Assembly: GCA_035610835.1 (NCBI GenBank)
Contig: CM069448.1
Span: 34,109,652-34,173,651 of the forward strand
Source of the DNA: Ophiura sarsii
Taxonomy: Eukaryota; Echinodermata; Ophiuroidea; Amphilepidida; Ophiuridae
Length of the DNA: 64,000 nucleotides
Direction: 5' to 3'
The notes under the pieces were generated by a model. It was not told the origin of the DNA and did not search any database. It saw only the letters and a list, made by a program, of their open reading frames with translations. This document shows, in pieces, positions 44,816 to 57,829 of the stretch. Numbering within the stretch: the first letter of the stretch is position 1; every line of letters starts with the position of its first letter. The position numbers and the translations under genes are program-made.

Positions 44816-45190
44816 TGAGCCCCGAACCCCATGAAATCCCATTTGAAAACTATGCTGGCTGCTCGCTGGGCGCTCAGGGCGGGTGACAAATGCGCACAGG
44901 AATTGTTAATTGCAGGCGCGTGACCCCCTGGCCAAGTGGACTAAGACACTGATCCATGCTGGACAACCCGGGGTCGAATCCTGTGGCCGGCAGGTCCGGT
45001 TTTCCCCACTAAATTTTGCCCATTTCCACCATCACCATGGATATTTTTTTCAACATTTCCATCCCAAAAGTATTAGGGTTATTATTTATACACTTTTTTT
45101 TCTCGCATAACCATAATCTTACAGCCCCGAACCTCATGAAATCCCATTTGAAAACTATGCTGGCAGCACGTGTCAATATTTCCATCCCAA
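44816..45190 (+). repeat. SINE-like unit flanked by 50-bp direct repeats
   Basis: A tRNA-like head has an A box TGGCCAAGTGGAC (44929-44941) and B box GGGTCGAATCC (44971-44981), of the Leu/Ser-like type. It lies between direct copies of GCCCCGAACCYCATGAAATC...AAAACTATGCTGGC (44818-44866 and 45122-45170). TTTCCATCCCAAAAGT is also repeated (about 45056 and 45179). Confidence 0.7.
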
Positions 45191-45527
45191 AAGTGTTTTA
45201 TGAAGTTCATAAATTACATGTACAATGTGTCTATGGTGAAATAGTTTCAATACATTCACTGTCCCATTAACTTATCGATAGTGCTTGATAAAACAAACCA
45301 AAGGTCCCTAATGCTACAGTTGATGCCTTTTATAAAGGTCACACCGATAGGAATATTACAAAACAAACTATTCACTGACTTTGGCAAGGGTATATAGTTA
45401 TAGTAGGGTTTGCTGTTTGTGATACATAATACGTGTTTGGAATTTGTTTTGTTTCTTAAATTGAAGTTAATGTTTTTACATGTTCTATTATACTAACACA
45501 TTTAAATTGCTGATGTGTTGTACTACT

Positions 45528-46891
45528 GATATGGGCAATTCCAAGCAAATGTCAACCAAATAGCCAAAATTTCAAATGTGCATCCAAAGTTTAATTCTAT
45601 GCCTATAATGTAGGCAAGAGTCCAAAGTTCAGGAATTTTTAGTTTGTTTAGCGATACTATGTTTTTTGATGTATAAACTAGCTAATTAGCATAAATTTGC
45701 ATATTTGCAGCTTACAAAATCAGTGAAAAGGCTTGTTTTTATTTATTCCATATCTTTTAGACACATAGGTATGATGTTTAAATAAATGTTAGGCACAATA
45801 GTAGTACTGATGGGAAAAGTTTTGATATAAATTTAATTTTGATCAACGGCCGATTAGCCTCGTTAATCCAGGTAATTAGTATGCATTGCATAATCTCATG
45901 TCATTCCGCAACGCAAAAGTACAATTTTTTAGGATAGCAAGAAAAAAAATGTAGGCCTACCCTATTTTCATTTAACTATTTTTTCTCTGCACACAATTGA
46001 CATGCTTCACAATGATCAAAAAAAAATTGGAAAATTCTGTTAATTAATAGCCCTAACGAGCGTTGCGGAATGACGTGTTGCGGAATGACGGTGAGGAATG
46101 ACAAAGGTATTAATCCCTATATTTAGGCAATTTATTGAGCAAATTGTGATATTTTTGTGTACTTGGTATAAGATCATCCTTATTTATGATAATTCATTCA
46201 AATATGGACTCTAAACTTCTAAAAAAGTTTCAAAATTGATGAAAACTCATAATTTGCTGAATTAGGCAACTTTGATGTGCAAGCTGTTGAATTCGGCAAC
46301 TTTATCACAAAATCATGGCTACTTTACCTGTAAATGATGATTTCAATGTGAAAATAGTTGGGTTACTTGTATTCACGAATTTGTAACATATGAAATGCCA
46401 CTGATTACTCTTTCTTTTATTTTTTATGCATATTAAAGCATAAAAACATGTTTTTTCTTTTCTCTATGGAGTTTTGCACACAAATTCACACTGTCATTCC
46501 GCAACGTCATTCCGCAACACCTACTTTTATTTTTTGATGACCTACTAGACATCCTAGCTGATGATTAAGTTTTATGAAAATGCTTTTGTCAGTTAGCTAA
46601 CACTTCAAACCTTCTAAAAAGTAACTTCAATAATGATACACTCTAAAAAGTTCACAGAGTTTTCACTTTGTGTAAACATGTAAAAAAACCACCAATCGTC
46701 TGCGTCATTCCGCAACGCAAATTTGCATATGCAAATTAGGATACTTGGAAGCGCAGTCTAATTTTTTCCCTAGGTTTATTTTTTTAGTATCAATCGCTAT
46801 TATCAAATAAAGTTGTAAAATGGGGAGTAACTACAAAAGTGGATTTTTGTGTGTAAATGTCATTCCGCAACGCGTGGAATTGCCCATATCA
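45528..46891. mobile_element. TIR element with repeated GTCATTCCGCAACG motif
   Basis: The ends TGATATGGGCAATTCCA and TGGAATTGCCCATATCA are perfect inverted repeats. Inside a 1.36-kb AT-rich body the motif GTCATTCCGCAACG occurs at least eight times, mostly in one orientation but reversed (CGTTGCGGAATGAC) near 46054-46090. No coding capacity was seen. It lies in NDRG intron 2. Confidence 0.8.
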
Positions 46892-46939
46892 TTATTGGTA
46901 ACACTTTGCGAGTTTTGCTGTAGAAATTATGCTTTTCAA

Positions 46940-47416
46940 TGTAGAAAGCATGCAATTGCTATCTAACACTGATAAGCATACAATGTTATCTACAGCTGAT
47001 TGCATGCTATCTACTGGTGATAGCAATTCCACTAAGTTATAAATGTATGCACAATTTTGAATAAGCTCCTATCAAGTGACATTGATTCAGGGGGATGTTT
47101 TACAAACAAAATACTGCCTCAGGTGATATTGTTGGTGATAATACACATGCTTCAGAGTCTATAAATAAATCCCTTTCTTTATAAAGTGTATTCCATAATT
47201 GTACTTGTTTATTTGTAGCTTACAAATATCTGAGCTAAAATATATAATAGCAATGTTTGCAAAGTATTTGTGTTTTTAGTATCGACTTATAATATGAAGT
47301 ATCGAAGTAATATAGGCCTACTATTGTTATTGAGCTGATAATAACTATGCTATCAGCGAATACACTATCTACTGCTGGTAGCATCTATGCTATCTAATGC
47401 TGATAGCAACTATACT
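46940..47416. repeat. Dispersed/tandem GCTATCTAATGCTGATAGCAA minisatellite
   Basis: Partly palindromic units (GCTATC...GATAGC) at 46957-47030 and 47345-47415, with a further block at 48495-48545 beyond the mariner-like insertion. Confidence 0.65.
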
Positions 47417-47417
47417 A

Positions 47418-48403
47418 CGAGGGTCATTCAATAAGTTCTATCACCTGTATCATAACTTTGCTATTAAAATACATGTCAGCCCCATAACATTTCAGCCCCA
47501 TAACATTTCAGCCCCATAACATGATCTCAAGTTTAAATGTTAGAGAGATTTAGTATGACAAACAGAAACAGAAACTTACCATAAAAACTTGCCATAAAGT
47601 TTTCCCCTTCTGTCTTGTATGATTATATGTGCATGGTTATAACACTGGAAATGTAACAAACCATGTTGCCTCTAAACATGGCTTAATCATGTTTGAATAT
47701 GATTTGCAGCAATATCTTGCGGACATGACAATAAAATTATATCAACTCTGTTTAGTTCCGTGCCTTCCCTAGAGTTTACGGTTACAATACCGTGCCTCTG
47801 TGATAACTCATATGTTAAATCTTAAACATGTCACTTACTTCATCAATGTTCTTCATAGGTACAACCTGTCCATAGTAGAAAACCATCTCTTTTTGGAGAC
47901 ATGGAATCTCTCCAATCAGTCCTGTATTCTGAAGATAGCTCTCAGCTCCTTATAGACACAGCAAATATGACTTTTGCAGTGATCCCTTGAGTGTGTTGAA
48001 CTTGATGATTGTCCTGACCAGGCTTTTAATTACACATTGGGCATTGGTTATATGAACCAGTCATGTTCAATTGTTTTAGAGTCTGTTAAAGATGCAATAA
48101 ACGGCAGACTTTGATCAATAAGTACAAAAGTATGCCGTCTTTAAGAAGTGACCTAAATTATTAGCACTTATGAGATATGTTGCTGTTTTTCTTTCATTTC
48201 CTTCGCACCATGGACTTTTCGGTTTTCATTGCACCACCAGAAAAAAATGAAATTGGTACAAAATACAATTTACTGTGAATTCAATAAATTGGCAAAGCTG
48301 GATTTCAGCTCTACAATCATGGAACATGTCATATGGTTGGCTTATATAATAGTGAAGGTATGATGAGGAAGGGAGGTACGGTAGAACTTATTGAATGACC
48401 CTC
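47418..48403. mobile_element. Mariner-like element, non-autonomous or degraded
   Basis: Left end CGAGGGTCATTCAATAAGTT preceded by TA; right end AGAACTTATTGAATGACCCT. GAGGGTCATTCAATAAGT is the usual mariner TIR. The 986-bp interior has no transposase frame I could recognise on either strand. The right TA is not preserved. Confidence 0.8.
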
Positions 48404-51400
48404 AAATCTAAGGATACCACTTAGTTTTTGTTGGCCTAAACAACAACCCTATAATATAATTAATTGGACTTTGTGATTTCCTGATGATAGGAACTATACT
48501 ATCCACTGCCGATAGAAAATATCCTATCTAATGCTGATAGCCTGATAAATATCACAGATAACAATTCTTATTACAAAAGTGTACCCTTCTCCTATCTCTC
48601 GCAATCTGAAATAATTACTGACAATTGATGAATTGGATATGTGACGTGTAGCGTGTGATATGCATGCAGGAAGGGTAACCCCATCCATCTTAAAAGAAGA
48701 AAAAGAATACTTCTCAATAAGAAATGGCCTCATTTGTCATATCGTGCTTGCCACACACCGTGTTTGCATCCAAATTAATTACACTCCATGGTGTTGCTCA
48801 TACAAAGGACTACCGATGGTACAAATGTCGCCCTGGGAAACGGAGCAAAATTCTATTCATAGCGATTAGCACAGATTTTTATGCTATCTGCGTATCGCTA
48901 TTTATAAATGCACTGGAGAATTTTAGCAAGTGCATGTGAAGCTAATTTAATCAAAAACTCTGGTGGGGGTGTTTGGGGTATTTTTGATTTGTGCTTGTGA
49001 TTAGGATTATGATTTAAAGGGAAAACCCCTTTGAAAAATGTCTTATTGTTCTGATAGATTCATGCTATTAGTGTTGTTTTGTTTTCATGTTACAGTTGTT
49101 TAAACAATTCATTTGAAATGTTGCACATCTCATGTACAATTTAACACTAAAACACTACCTGGTTAATCCTTGCATGTCCTGTTTTATACCTTGTCCTATC
49201 ACGTCACATAAAACCTATATGTGACCTATTGTGTCAAAAAGAGCATGTTTGCAAACACAGTTTTAGATAAAGGCACATTAAAGTGTAGTTATATAGTTAT
49301 AAAGGAAATAACAGGAATGTGTTTTCATCAGAAATGAGTCCTGCAGACAGGTTTGTAGAGTACTGCAAATCCATGGTGCTCGAGGGGCCCACTTTTTCCT
49401 ATGGGCAGGTTACGGCAAAGATAAATTAAAATATAACACTGGTAAAAGCTTAGCCATGCCTTTATAATCTGATGAATTAAAATTCTTTCTCTTGAAACAG
49501 GATAATTTTTAAGCTATAAAAAGTCTCTGAAAATTAAGACACGGCCACAAACATGAACCTTTTTGACGCACACATCACTTATGTTATTTGCCGACATTTG
49601 TACCGCTATTATTAACATAACCCATTTTGACTCCTCTTAATATAACACAGCAATACCCTTCCCTGACCGTAACAACCCACATTATATTTTCATTGACAAA
49701 AATCAATACCAGTGTTGCCAGATTGTTTTGCCCAAAAGATCCCGAAGTGTGGTGAATGAAAAATAATCATATTTTCTTCTTATGTAACAATTGTTCCATA
49801 CATAAAAACGTACCGAAAGTCTCAAAATGTTTTCATCTTTGCTAAATCATAGGACATTGTCTTGAAGTTGAGACCCTGTGGCAAATGTTTCTCAACTCAT
49901 TCGATTTTCGAAGCAGGTATTTACTTACCTTGTTCTTTGAGAAAACTAACCTCTCAGGTAGGGTTGGTCCTGAAACAGGTTTTTTTTCTTCTTTCCTCAA
50001 AATTGTTTGAAATGTTCAAAATGTTGTCAATCTTTTTGAATATTTTCAAAACATTTGTAAAAAATAGGAAAATAAAAACAAAATAAAAAGGTCAGTCGGG
50101 CCTGTAGATCAGGTTGTTAAAAACATTTTGTCACCGTATCAAAATTTGGCAACACTTTTTAATAGGCAAAAAAAAAGAAGAGTTGTTTGCTTGCCCATAG
50201 ATGCTCTCCAAAAGGTAGGGTCGGTTGGTCGGATTTGTTTTTCTTTCTTCTTTTCCAAATTAGGTACCTGAATACCAGAAATAAATAAAAATAAGTAAAT
50301 GTTTTACATTTGGGGTCAATTAAGGTCATATACGTGACTTTATTTTTTTTTGTGTGTGTGTGGAGAAAAAAATAGTAAAAAAACCCCCCTTTTTTCCCTT
50401 CTTAAAAAAAGAAAAGAAAGAAGGTACACGGTCGGGACTGTTATACACGGTCAGTGGGACGAGGGCTAGCAAACATTCTCACCACTCACCATTTCACCAT
50501 TCAAAAAGATTGATCAATGTAGTTGCACAAACTGTTCTCTTGTATCTGTTAAGGTAACAACACATACCTGATCAGTATGGATCTGCATGAGTATCTATTA
50601 TCTTACCAAACATCACAGTGTTTTGTTATTGTGTGATTGATATTCAGCCACAGAAAAGTTACATCAGGCAGGATTTTTGTCTCTGTCTTAGCGCCAGCAA
50701 AAATATTTTTCTCCCGGTTGTTGTTCGCTTAAAATTCAATATCTAGAGATCACCAGATCAAAGATATCGTCACAGCTGTGCACGGCTGTAAAATTAGATA
50801 ATTTCATGTGATTTTTTTCAGCTTTGCCGATTTTGCATCATATTGCCTTCTTTAACATGCGATTTGAAAGTTCATTCAAAAGCAAACTAATACACATAAG
50901 AAAAATATTCATAAATTTCTATTTTCGCAACAGTTACTTGGAAGGCTGAACAGATTGAAAATTAATGTAACGCACAAATGCTCAGTATTACAGTAGTGCA
51001 TGTGGGATACACTTAGAGCAGCTCCATTTTAGTTAGATGCGCTTGCACTAGCCATTTATCTAAACATGATAAATATTATATGATCCAGATGTTGGAATTA
51101 TCCACCCCTTATATCGTCCTACAATGTAATGAATTTACTGTTTATTTTAGTGTTACATCTTAGAATAGGTTGAGTTTATTATTCACTTACATTGTAGTGC
51201 GGAGGGAGATGGGCACTCAAAATCTAGAAAATTACAAAGGGGTTGAACTGCTTTCACCGGGAAGATGAAATATCATCCTAAATAGGCAGATTTTGGGTTT
51301 GCCTTAAGTTGGACTGGACCGAAATGACATCCTACATTATCGACAATAGGCATACGGCATGACAATAGACACAGCTTGTCTAGGGGATACATAATAACTA

Positions 51401-51840
51401 GTATAAATGCAATGGACATAGCTTGTTGATGATAGCCAAATACACCTGGAAGTCACATCGGTACAATCCAACTTTCAGCAAATAATCCTAAAAAGCTACT
51501 TATTTGCCCTTTTCTCCTTTGAAATGAGAGAAATCTAGAAAAATGTGCCCCTCAGAAAAAGGTCCCTACCTGTACAAAAGGACAATATTGTCAAACAAGA
51601 GGGGCTGTTCCGCAGACCCCATGCTATAACCATGGAAGTATGATGCTATAACAAAACAATGTGGCAATTCTCCAACCCCACTTTTATTTTGAAAAATAAT
51701 ATCAAGTCTGAAGAATAGTATACATGAAAAACTTTGAACAAATAGGCAAGTGTGTAGAGTCACTGAGACAACATATTTATTAATTATTAGTATGTTAAAC
51801 TAATTTTGTGTGTTGTTTCTTTTCCTCTTATCCAATCCAG

Positions 51841-51891
51841 TTGAAGCGTGTCAGAACAGATAAGTGTGGCGAGGTTGAGGTCTACGTACAG
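51841..51891 (+). CDS. NDRG-family gene exon 3 (residues 44-60)
   Basis: A 51-nt exon encoding LKRVRTDKCGEVEVYVQ, between a pyrimidine-rich acceptor ending CCAG and donor GTTAGT, phase 0 on both sides. It aligns with the first beta strands of the NDRG fold (vertebrate IETTHGVVHVTIRG; insect forms have TDxGxIxVxVQG). Confidence 0.8.
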
Positions 51892-52564
51892 GTTAGTAAT
51901 ATCTGTTATTCATTATTTTTCTGTCATGAATATTAAGAGTGACTAACAAATAAGGCCATGAGGGCTCTTGTTAAAACTATGGACCTGAGATGATATCAAT
52001 GTGCCACAGAGAAAAGTAGTACTGTTTGAAAAAGAGACATTGAGTAACAAACACATAGCTGAAAAATAACATTTCCAGGTGAAAACCGATCGGATTTGAA
52101 GCATCATCATGCCACAATTGCGCCAGTGCAATGTGCTGTTCAATTTGGGGATGAGTAGGTTAACTCAATATCTTTTCTAATAGAGGGAATCCACTTCACT
52201 CATGCGTGCCCAGTAGAAAAGGTTCTTGTTCCCGTACTATTTGTTGTTCAGATCAATTCAATGCTCAACCTTCAATCCAAGTGTTACTGTTCAAAGAATG
52301 ACCTATACATTTGGCGGGTTATTTTGAAACGAGTATCCATCCACATGTGTGTTGGTCACAGATTTAGATTTGGCCTTTTAAAATTCTGAAACAGATTTTA
52401 GTTCCCGTCAGGGTTGCACAAAGTTGTTTCTTCCCCAGGAGCAAGGTTTTGAGCTTAACACTTCCCCACCTATACTTACAAGTTTGGTAACAATCAGATT
52501 ACAATATGTAACCTATAGTGTTGTTTAGATGTACCAGAACCATAGTAATAATCTACATTTGGGA

Positions 52565-52745
52565 AGCATTTTTTTTAGGGGGGCCATAAACAAAAAATTG
52601 TGCGTGAAGCGCGCACATTTTTGTATGGCATTTTACCCTAAAATTGTCATATTTGGTCAAATTGAACCTAATTTAGTAAGAAAATGTGTGCGAAGTGCAA
52701 AAAAATTGCCTTTTTATGCTAAAATTGTCAATTTTTTTTCTCATT
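52565..52745. repeat. Two diverged units with AAATTGTGCGTGAAGCGCGCAC
   Basis: Two units of about 85 bp carry GTGTGCGAAGTGC and CCTAAAATTGTCATATTT-type sequence, then run into a poly-G tract. Confidence 0.6.
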
Positions 52746-52764
52746 TTAACTAAATTGATTTTTC

Positions 52765-52786
52765 GGGGGGGGGGGGGGGGGGGGGG
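52765..52786 (+). repeat. Poly-G tract (22 G)
   Basis: 22 consecutive G at the left border of the 1.17-kb duplication. Confidence 0.9.
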
Positions 52787-52788
52787 AG

Positions 52789-53953
52789 GGGGGGAGTGGG
52801 GGCACAAAAATATATTTTGGGGAAATGCCCCCTCCCTTTCCCCCTGTAGCGCCACCACTGGGGCAAAGCAATAAAACAGTGAACAATAAACACGTTAGTA
52901 ACACGTTAGTATACATGTAGGCCTACCTGCAACCACAGCTCATAACCCTAAGTTGCATTTTTTCACCCTTTTCCCCAATACTCTTTCTTTTTCCACTTGG
53001 CATTATTTCCCCAATTCTGCTCATTATTTCCCGGGAGCGGTGCTCCCTGCTCCCGCACTTTATGCAACCCTGGTTCCCGTAAATATGGCCGACACATGGA
53101 TGGCCTCTATTTAGGTCTTAAATAACCTGAATAATGAATAATCTTTTCCCTCTTTTTACTAAAGAAGGAGAACCATATTTTGACATTTGATGCCTAATAA
53201 ATAATCAATCATTGAATTTGAATGTATAATTGATGAAGGATGTGACCAACAAAAAACACTTTCCCCTGTGTTCATAAAATAGGAGGTAGTGGGAGGACAA
53301 CCATCTTTTTTTGTTGATCATAAATCATTTTAGTTACAAATAATGCCGATTTTAAAAGACACACATACCTGTATATTGGAATGTTTACAGCACAGTTCTT
53401 TTGCGACTTACCAAGTGCTACGTTCAATTTCAATACCAAGGCAAGTGAGGTGTTTAAGCTACATCAAATACAGAGGTGTGCACACAACACGGCACACTGT
53501 GTTGACTGTTGCCAAAAGAATCACCTCAAATAGCCCAAATGTTGAAAATTGCGAAATCTGCAAAAGAATACACAGTTTTAGGGTTTTAGCACAGGAAGCA
53601 AGAGTTGTACCTAAATTCAGTCCCACAATGCGATGAGCGTAGCGTACAATAAAGCCGAGTGAATTAGCCTTTGGTCCGTAACTATGCAAAATAATCTTTG
53701 CATTGTGGGAATGAATTTTGATGCACCTTGGCTTTACGGTGCTGAAACCCTAAATCTGTGTATTACCATTAAGCACCCCAATTATTTTGTTTTTGAATTG
53801 TCACATCATATACCCCATTCGATCTGAAGTATAAAGTACTATCGTTCGTGTACATTATTAGTATTACAGTGATAAATGCGGCATTTATGCACCAATACCA
53901 GGACTCATCTTTGATTGTGCATGAACATATATGCATGATATGCTAGTGCATTA
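52789..53953 (+). repeat. 1.17-kb tandem duplication, copy 1 (uninterrupted)
   Basis: From GGGGAGTGGGGGCACAAAAA to TATGCTAGTGCATTAGG. Essentially identical to copy 2 once the insertion there is removed; one difference was noticed (AATAACC here, AATGACC in copy 2). A 97-codon open frame (53343-53636) is identical in both copies but resembles no family I know. Confidence 0.93.
53555..53768. repeat. Inverted-repeat hairpin inside the duplicated unit
   Basis: GAATACACAGTTTTAGGGTT...CCCACAATGC is inverted at GCATTGTGGG...AACCCTAAATCTGTGTATTA. The same hairpin is at 55685-55898 in copy 2. Confidence 0.7.
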
Positions 53954-56083
53954 GGGGGGAGTGGGGGCACAAAAATATATTTTGGGGAAATGCCCCCTCC
54001 CTTTCCCCCTGTAGCGCCACCACTGGGGCAAAGCAATAAAACAGTGAACAATAAACACGTTAGTAACACGTTAGTATACATGTAGGCCTACCTGCAACCA
54101 CAGCTCATAACCCTAAGTTGCATTTTTTCACCCTTTTCCCCAATACTCTTTCTTTTTCCACTTGGCATTATTTCCCCAATTCTGCTCATTATTTCCCGGG
54201 AGCGGTGCTCCCTGCTCCCGCACTTTATGCAACCCTGGTTCCCGTAAATATGGCCGACACATGGATGGCCTCTATTTAGGTCTTAAATAGTGTCTAACCG
54301 ATCACCTCATGTTTGCCGATCACCGATCACCGATCATTTCCTCTTTGATCGGCCGATCCCGATCCGATCACCGATTAAATGCGCAAGTGAACTGCAATGC
54401 CTATAACAGTACATTTCCCTCGTGTATGTTGCCGTACATAGTGTATAAATATAGTAGCATTTGTGTACTTAGCAAAACGGATTATAACGAGTGAAAAACA
54501 AGTTCAAATTGTTTAAATAAAAAATATAATTATTTACTCTTTTTATTTATTGTGTTTACCTGGTCCGTGTCTCTAAGGACACCTGTCAATCAAGTGTCAA
54601 GTCATTGTTTACATTTTACAAACGTTGTGATTGCGTCCGACCATGTGCACACGGCACGCTGGGTATTCCCACAATTCTTTCTTTGTTGCAAAAATACATC
54701 ATAATTCATAAACACAGATACCTGATAGTAAATTAATGTATTTGAGATTTTCAATATATTTAATTCTATCCATAAACCCGATGTTTTAACTTAGTTTAGT
54801 GAATCTTATAGTACATAGAAGTGAAATGTAGCTAGCCAATGACAAGCCTTGTTTGATAACGCCTTTGGCGGGCCATGACGGGTATTTCCCGTGATAAAAA
54901 ACGAAAACAAAACATTGAATGTACATTCGCTGAATCCCGCCGATCAAACTAATCTGAAAACAGGCGAGTTTGAAAGGATTTGTACCCTTATAGGCTTCGC
55001 TAAATTCACCTGGATAAACTAATTAACTAGTATATGTTATGTGAAGAAGTAAGAATGCGAGTTTGAGAGGAATTTTAACGGAGAAAAGACGACATGATAA
55101 GCTTTTAATTGGGTTTTCATACTATAGTGATTGATCGGTTCATCAGATCGGTAGATGAAGGAATTTTGCCGATCACCGATCAGATCCCGATCAGACTTAT
55201 ATCGGGCCGATCGGGAAACTCCCGATCTGATCGGTTAGACACTAGTCTTAAATGACCTGAATAATGAATAATCTTTTCCCTCTTTTTACTAAAGAAGGAG
55301 AACCATATTTTGACATTTGATGCCTAATAAATAATCAATCATTGAATTTGAATGTATAATTGATGAAGGATGTGACCAACAAAAAACACTTTCCCCTGTG
55401 TTCATAAAATAGGAGGTAGTGGGAGGACAACCATCTTTTTTTGTTGATCATAAATCATTTTAGTTACAAATAATGCCGATTTTAAAAGACACACATACCT
55501 GTATATTGGAATGTTTACAGCACAGTTCTTTTGCGACTTACCAAGTGCTACGTTCAATTTCAATACCAAGGCAAGTGAGGTGTTTAAGCTACATCAAATA
55601 CAGAGGTGTGCACACAACACGGCACACTGTGTTGACTGTTGCCAAAAGAATCACCTCAAATAGCCCAAATGTTGAAAATTGCGAAATCTGCAAAAGAATA
55701 CACAGTTTTAGGGTTTTAGCACAGGAAGCAAGAGTTGTACCTAAATTCAGTCCCACAATGCGATGAGCGTAGCGTACAATAAAGCCGAGTGAATTAGCCT
55801 TTGGTCCGTAACTATGCAAAATAATCTTTGCATTGTGGGAATGAATTTTGATGCACCTTGGCTTTACGGTGCTGAAACCCTAAATCTGTGTATTACCATT
55901 AAGCACCCCAATTATTTTGTTTTTGAATTGTCACATCATATACCCCATTCGATCTGAAGTATAAAGTACTATCGTTCGTGTACATTATTAGTATTACAGT
56001 GATAAATGCGGCATTTATGCACCAATACCAGGACTCATCTTTGATTGTGCATGAACATATATGCATGATATGCTAGTGCATTA
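53954..56083 (+). repeat. 1.17-kb tandem duplication, copy 2 (split by hAT-like element)
   Basis: A direct repeat of copy 1 at an offset of 1,165 bp before the insertion and 2,130 bp after it. The 965-bp difference equals the insertion plus an 8-bp target duplication. Confidence 0.93.
54288..55244. mobile_element. hAT-like non-autonomous element, 957 bp
   Basis: TIRs TAGTGTCTAACCGATC and GATCGGTTAGACACTA, bounded by the exact 8-bp duplication GTCTTAAA (54280-54287, 55245-55252). The subterminal regions are dense in CCGATCACCGATC words, like transposase binding sites. No transposase frame. It is absent from copy 1 of the duplication, which gives the empty site. Confidence 0.92.
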
Positions 56084-56729
56084 GGGTCACAAGCCCGAAT
56101 AAGTTACGCCCAAAGGAATGCTCTTTGACATGATATTCATGGGTCAAATAGAATGGAATATATGACAATATTACGAAAAGTAATCTGAGATTGGCATTTT
56201 GAGATCAATTCATTTTCATCAAAATAAGCTCAATTTGGGCTACTGTTGGATGTGTTTGGCATTTAGCAATTCCAAAATACCTAATTTGTACAGTGTTATT
56301 TGCCTAGCTCTCCGTGGCAGTCAGAGTTTGTTGAAATACATGTCGCTTGTTATTGGTACAGCACGGGATACCTTGCAAACACACGAATGTCAAATTAATT
56401 TTGCTTGTCAGCTGACAGCTCATTGTTGCATATTTTGTTGTATTAAAGGATCGGAGCAAAAGGCATTATCTATTTTTCCACTTCGAGATATCTTGAAAGA
56501 ATAAGTGTTTAAAACAGAGAAAATAAAAAAGCCCTTCACTACCGGTACCTTTAGTTAGTGCGAAAGATCTTTAGATCTGGTTGGTTAGCTGTCATTGTTC
56601 ATGTCAAGACGAAATTGGTAAATGTCATATTTCTAGCGTGATAATAATTTAAAATAAAAACTGTTTCTTCAAACAAACTTATTTATTTCAAACAGAAAAT
56701 AATAATAACTTGGCATTTTGGGTACAATT

Positions 56730-56820
56730 TAAATCTTGAAAAAACGAAATTGCGACCTTTTAAATTTTGGGACAGTAAGGTCGGTCACTGAGGGCAACAC
56801 AACAATTTTTTTTGCCTTAT
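56730..56820. repeat. Terminal fragment of the CCGACC-type family
   Basis: AAGGTCGGTCACTGAGGGCAACACAACAATTTTTTTTGCC, given here only as the pattern GGTCGGTC ... GGGCAACA ... poly-T ... GCC. Similar solo ends lie near 14845-14885, 50160-50240 and 57430-57590. Confidence 0.5.
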
Positions 56821-57829
56821 ATATTTCAAAAGTTGAGCATTGAAATTTTGATTGAAAGCAAGGTATCAATCACCCGAAATCTAGCATTTCATAGAAAATT
56901 GATGTGACTAATAATGACAAGGATGTGCAATTTCAAATTGTTGCTATTCAGCTTTCATCTGATCAATAATATAATCTCATATTTCATAATCTGCTGCCCA
57001 CAACTGCATCGCTTCGGTAAAGACATTTAATCAGTCAGCGTTGTTGCGAACAGCCCTGTTTCATTTTGTTGCACCTGAAACGGGCCTGCTCACACACACC
57101 CAGACAATACTACATTCCTTGCTAAGGATTTACTACAATCGATCTGGGTGCTGGGTATATTGTGCATAGCAGCGCTATCTAGCTGACCTATACACCCACC
57201 CACCCACGCAGAGAAACCCATCGCATGATAAGCCACTGGCGTACCCATATGGGATGGGAAATGCATATGGTGGACGACTATGTCAGTCTGTATGATATTC
57301 TTTTTACATAATAATAGATTTACACTCTGGAAATTTGGGTGATTTTCCTTAGATAATCTTCATTACGATATTATGAATTATGAAATAAATGCGCATGGCA
57401 CAAACAAAATGTTCACAATATTATCGTAACAAATGCTACAAATAAGAAGGTTTTTTTTTGAAAATTAAAAATGTTTGAAAACTTACATTTTCACACAAAA
57501 TTTGATTGAAAAAAAACAACCAAAACAAAACGCCCGACCAATTCCACCTCAGCTGGGAGGTCCAAAAGACAAGGTTTTTTGTTGCCTAATCTTCTGAATT
57601 ATGTTTACCTAATGCATAGTTTGAGATCTGATGTGTCCGATTAAATACATTTTTGAATCGCACCAATTTTATCAACGGAAAAAAGCCAAGTGCTTAACAG
57701 CACTCGCAGTCACCAAAGTCTATACACATTCCACATTCTTGTTGATTTTTATTTCTTATTTAGAACAGAAATGAAGTATGTACATTTTCAATTTGATATC
57801 CAATCCAATCTTAAGATGATCATGGTGTA

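Noticed and set aside
47800..48000. Mariner transposase coding remnant inside 47418-48403
   Set aside because: Six-frame reading gives no DDE/D or helix-turn-helix block that I could recognise, so only the TIRs are claimed.
53343..53636. 97-codon open frame, identical in two copies (also 55473-55766)
   Set aside because: The identity is explained by the recent segmental duplication, not by selection. The frame runs into a hairpin repeat and has no recognisable domain.
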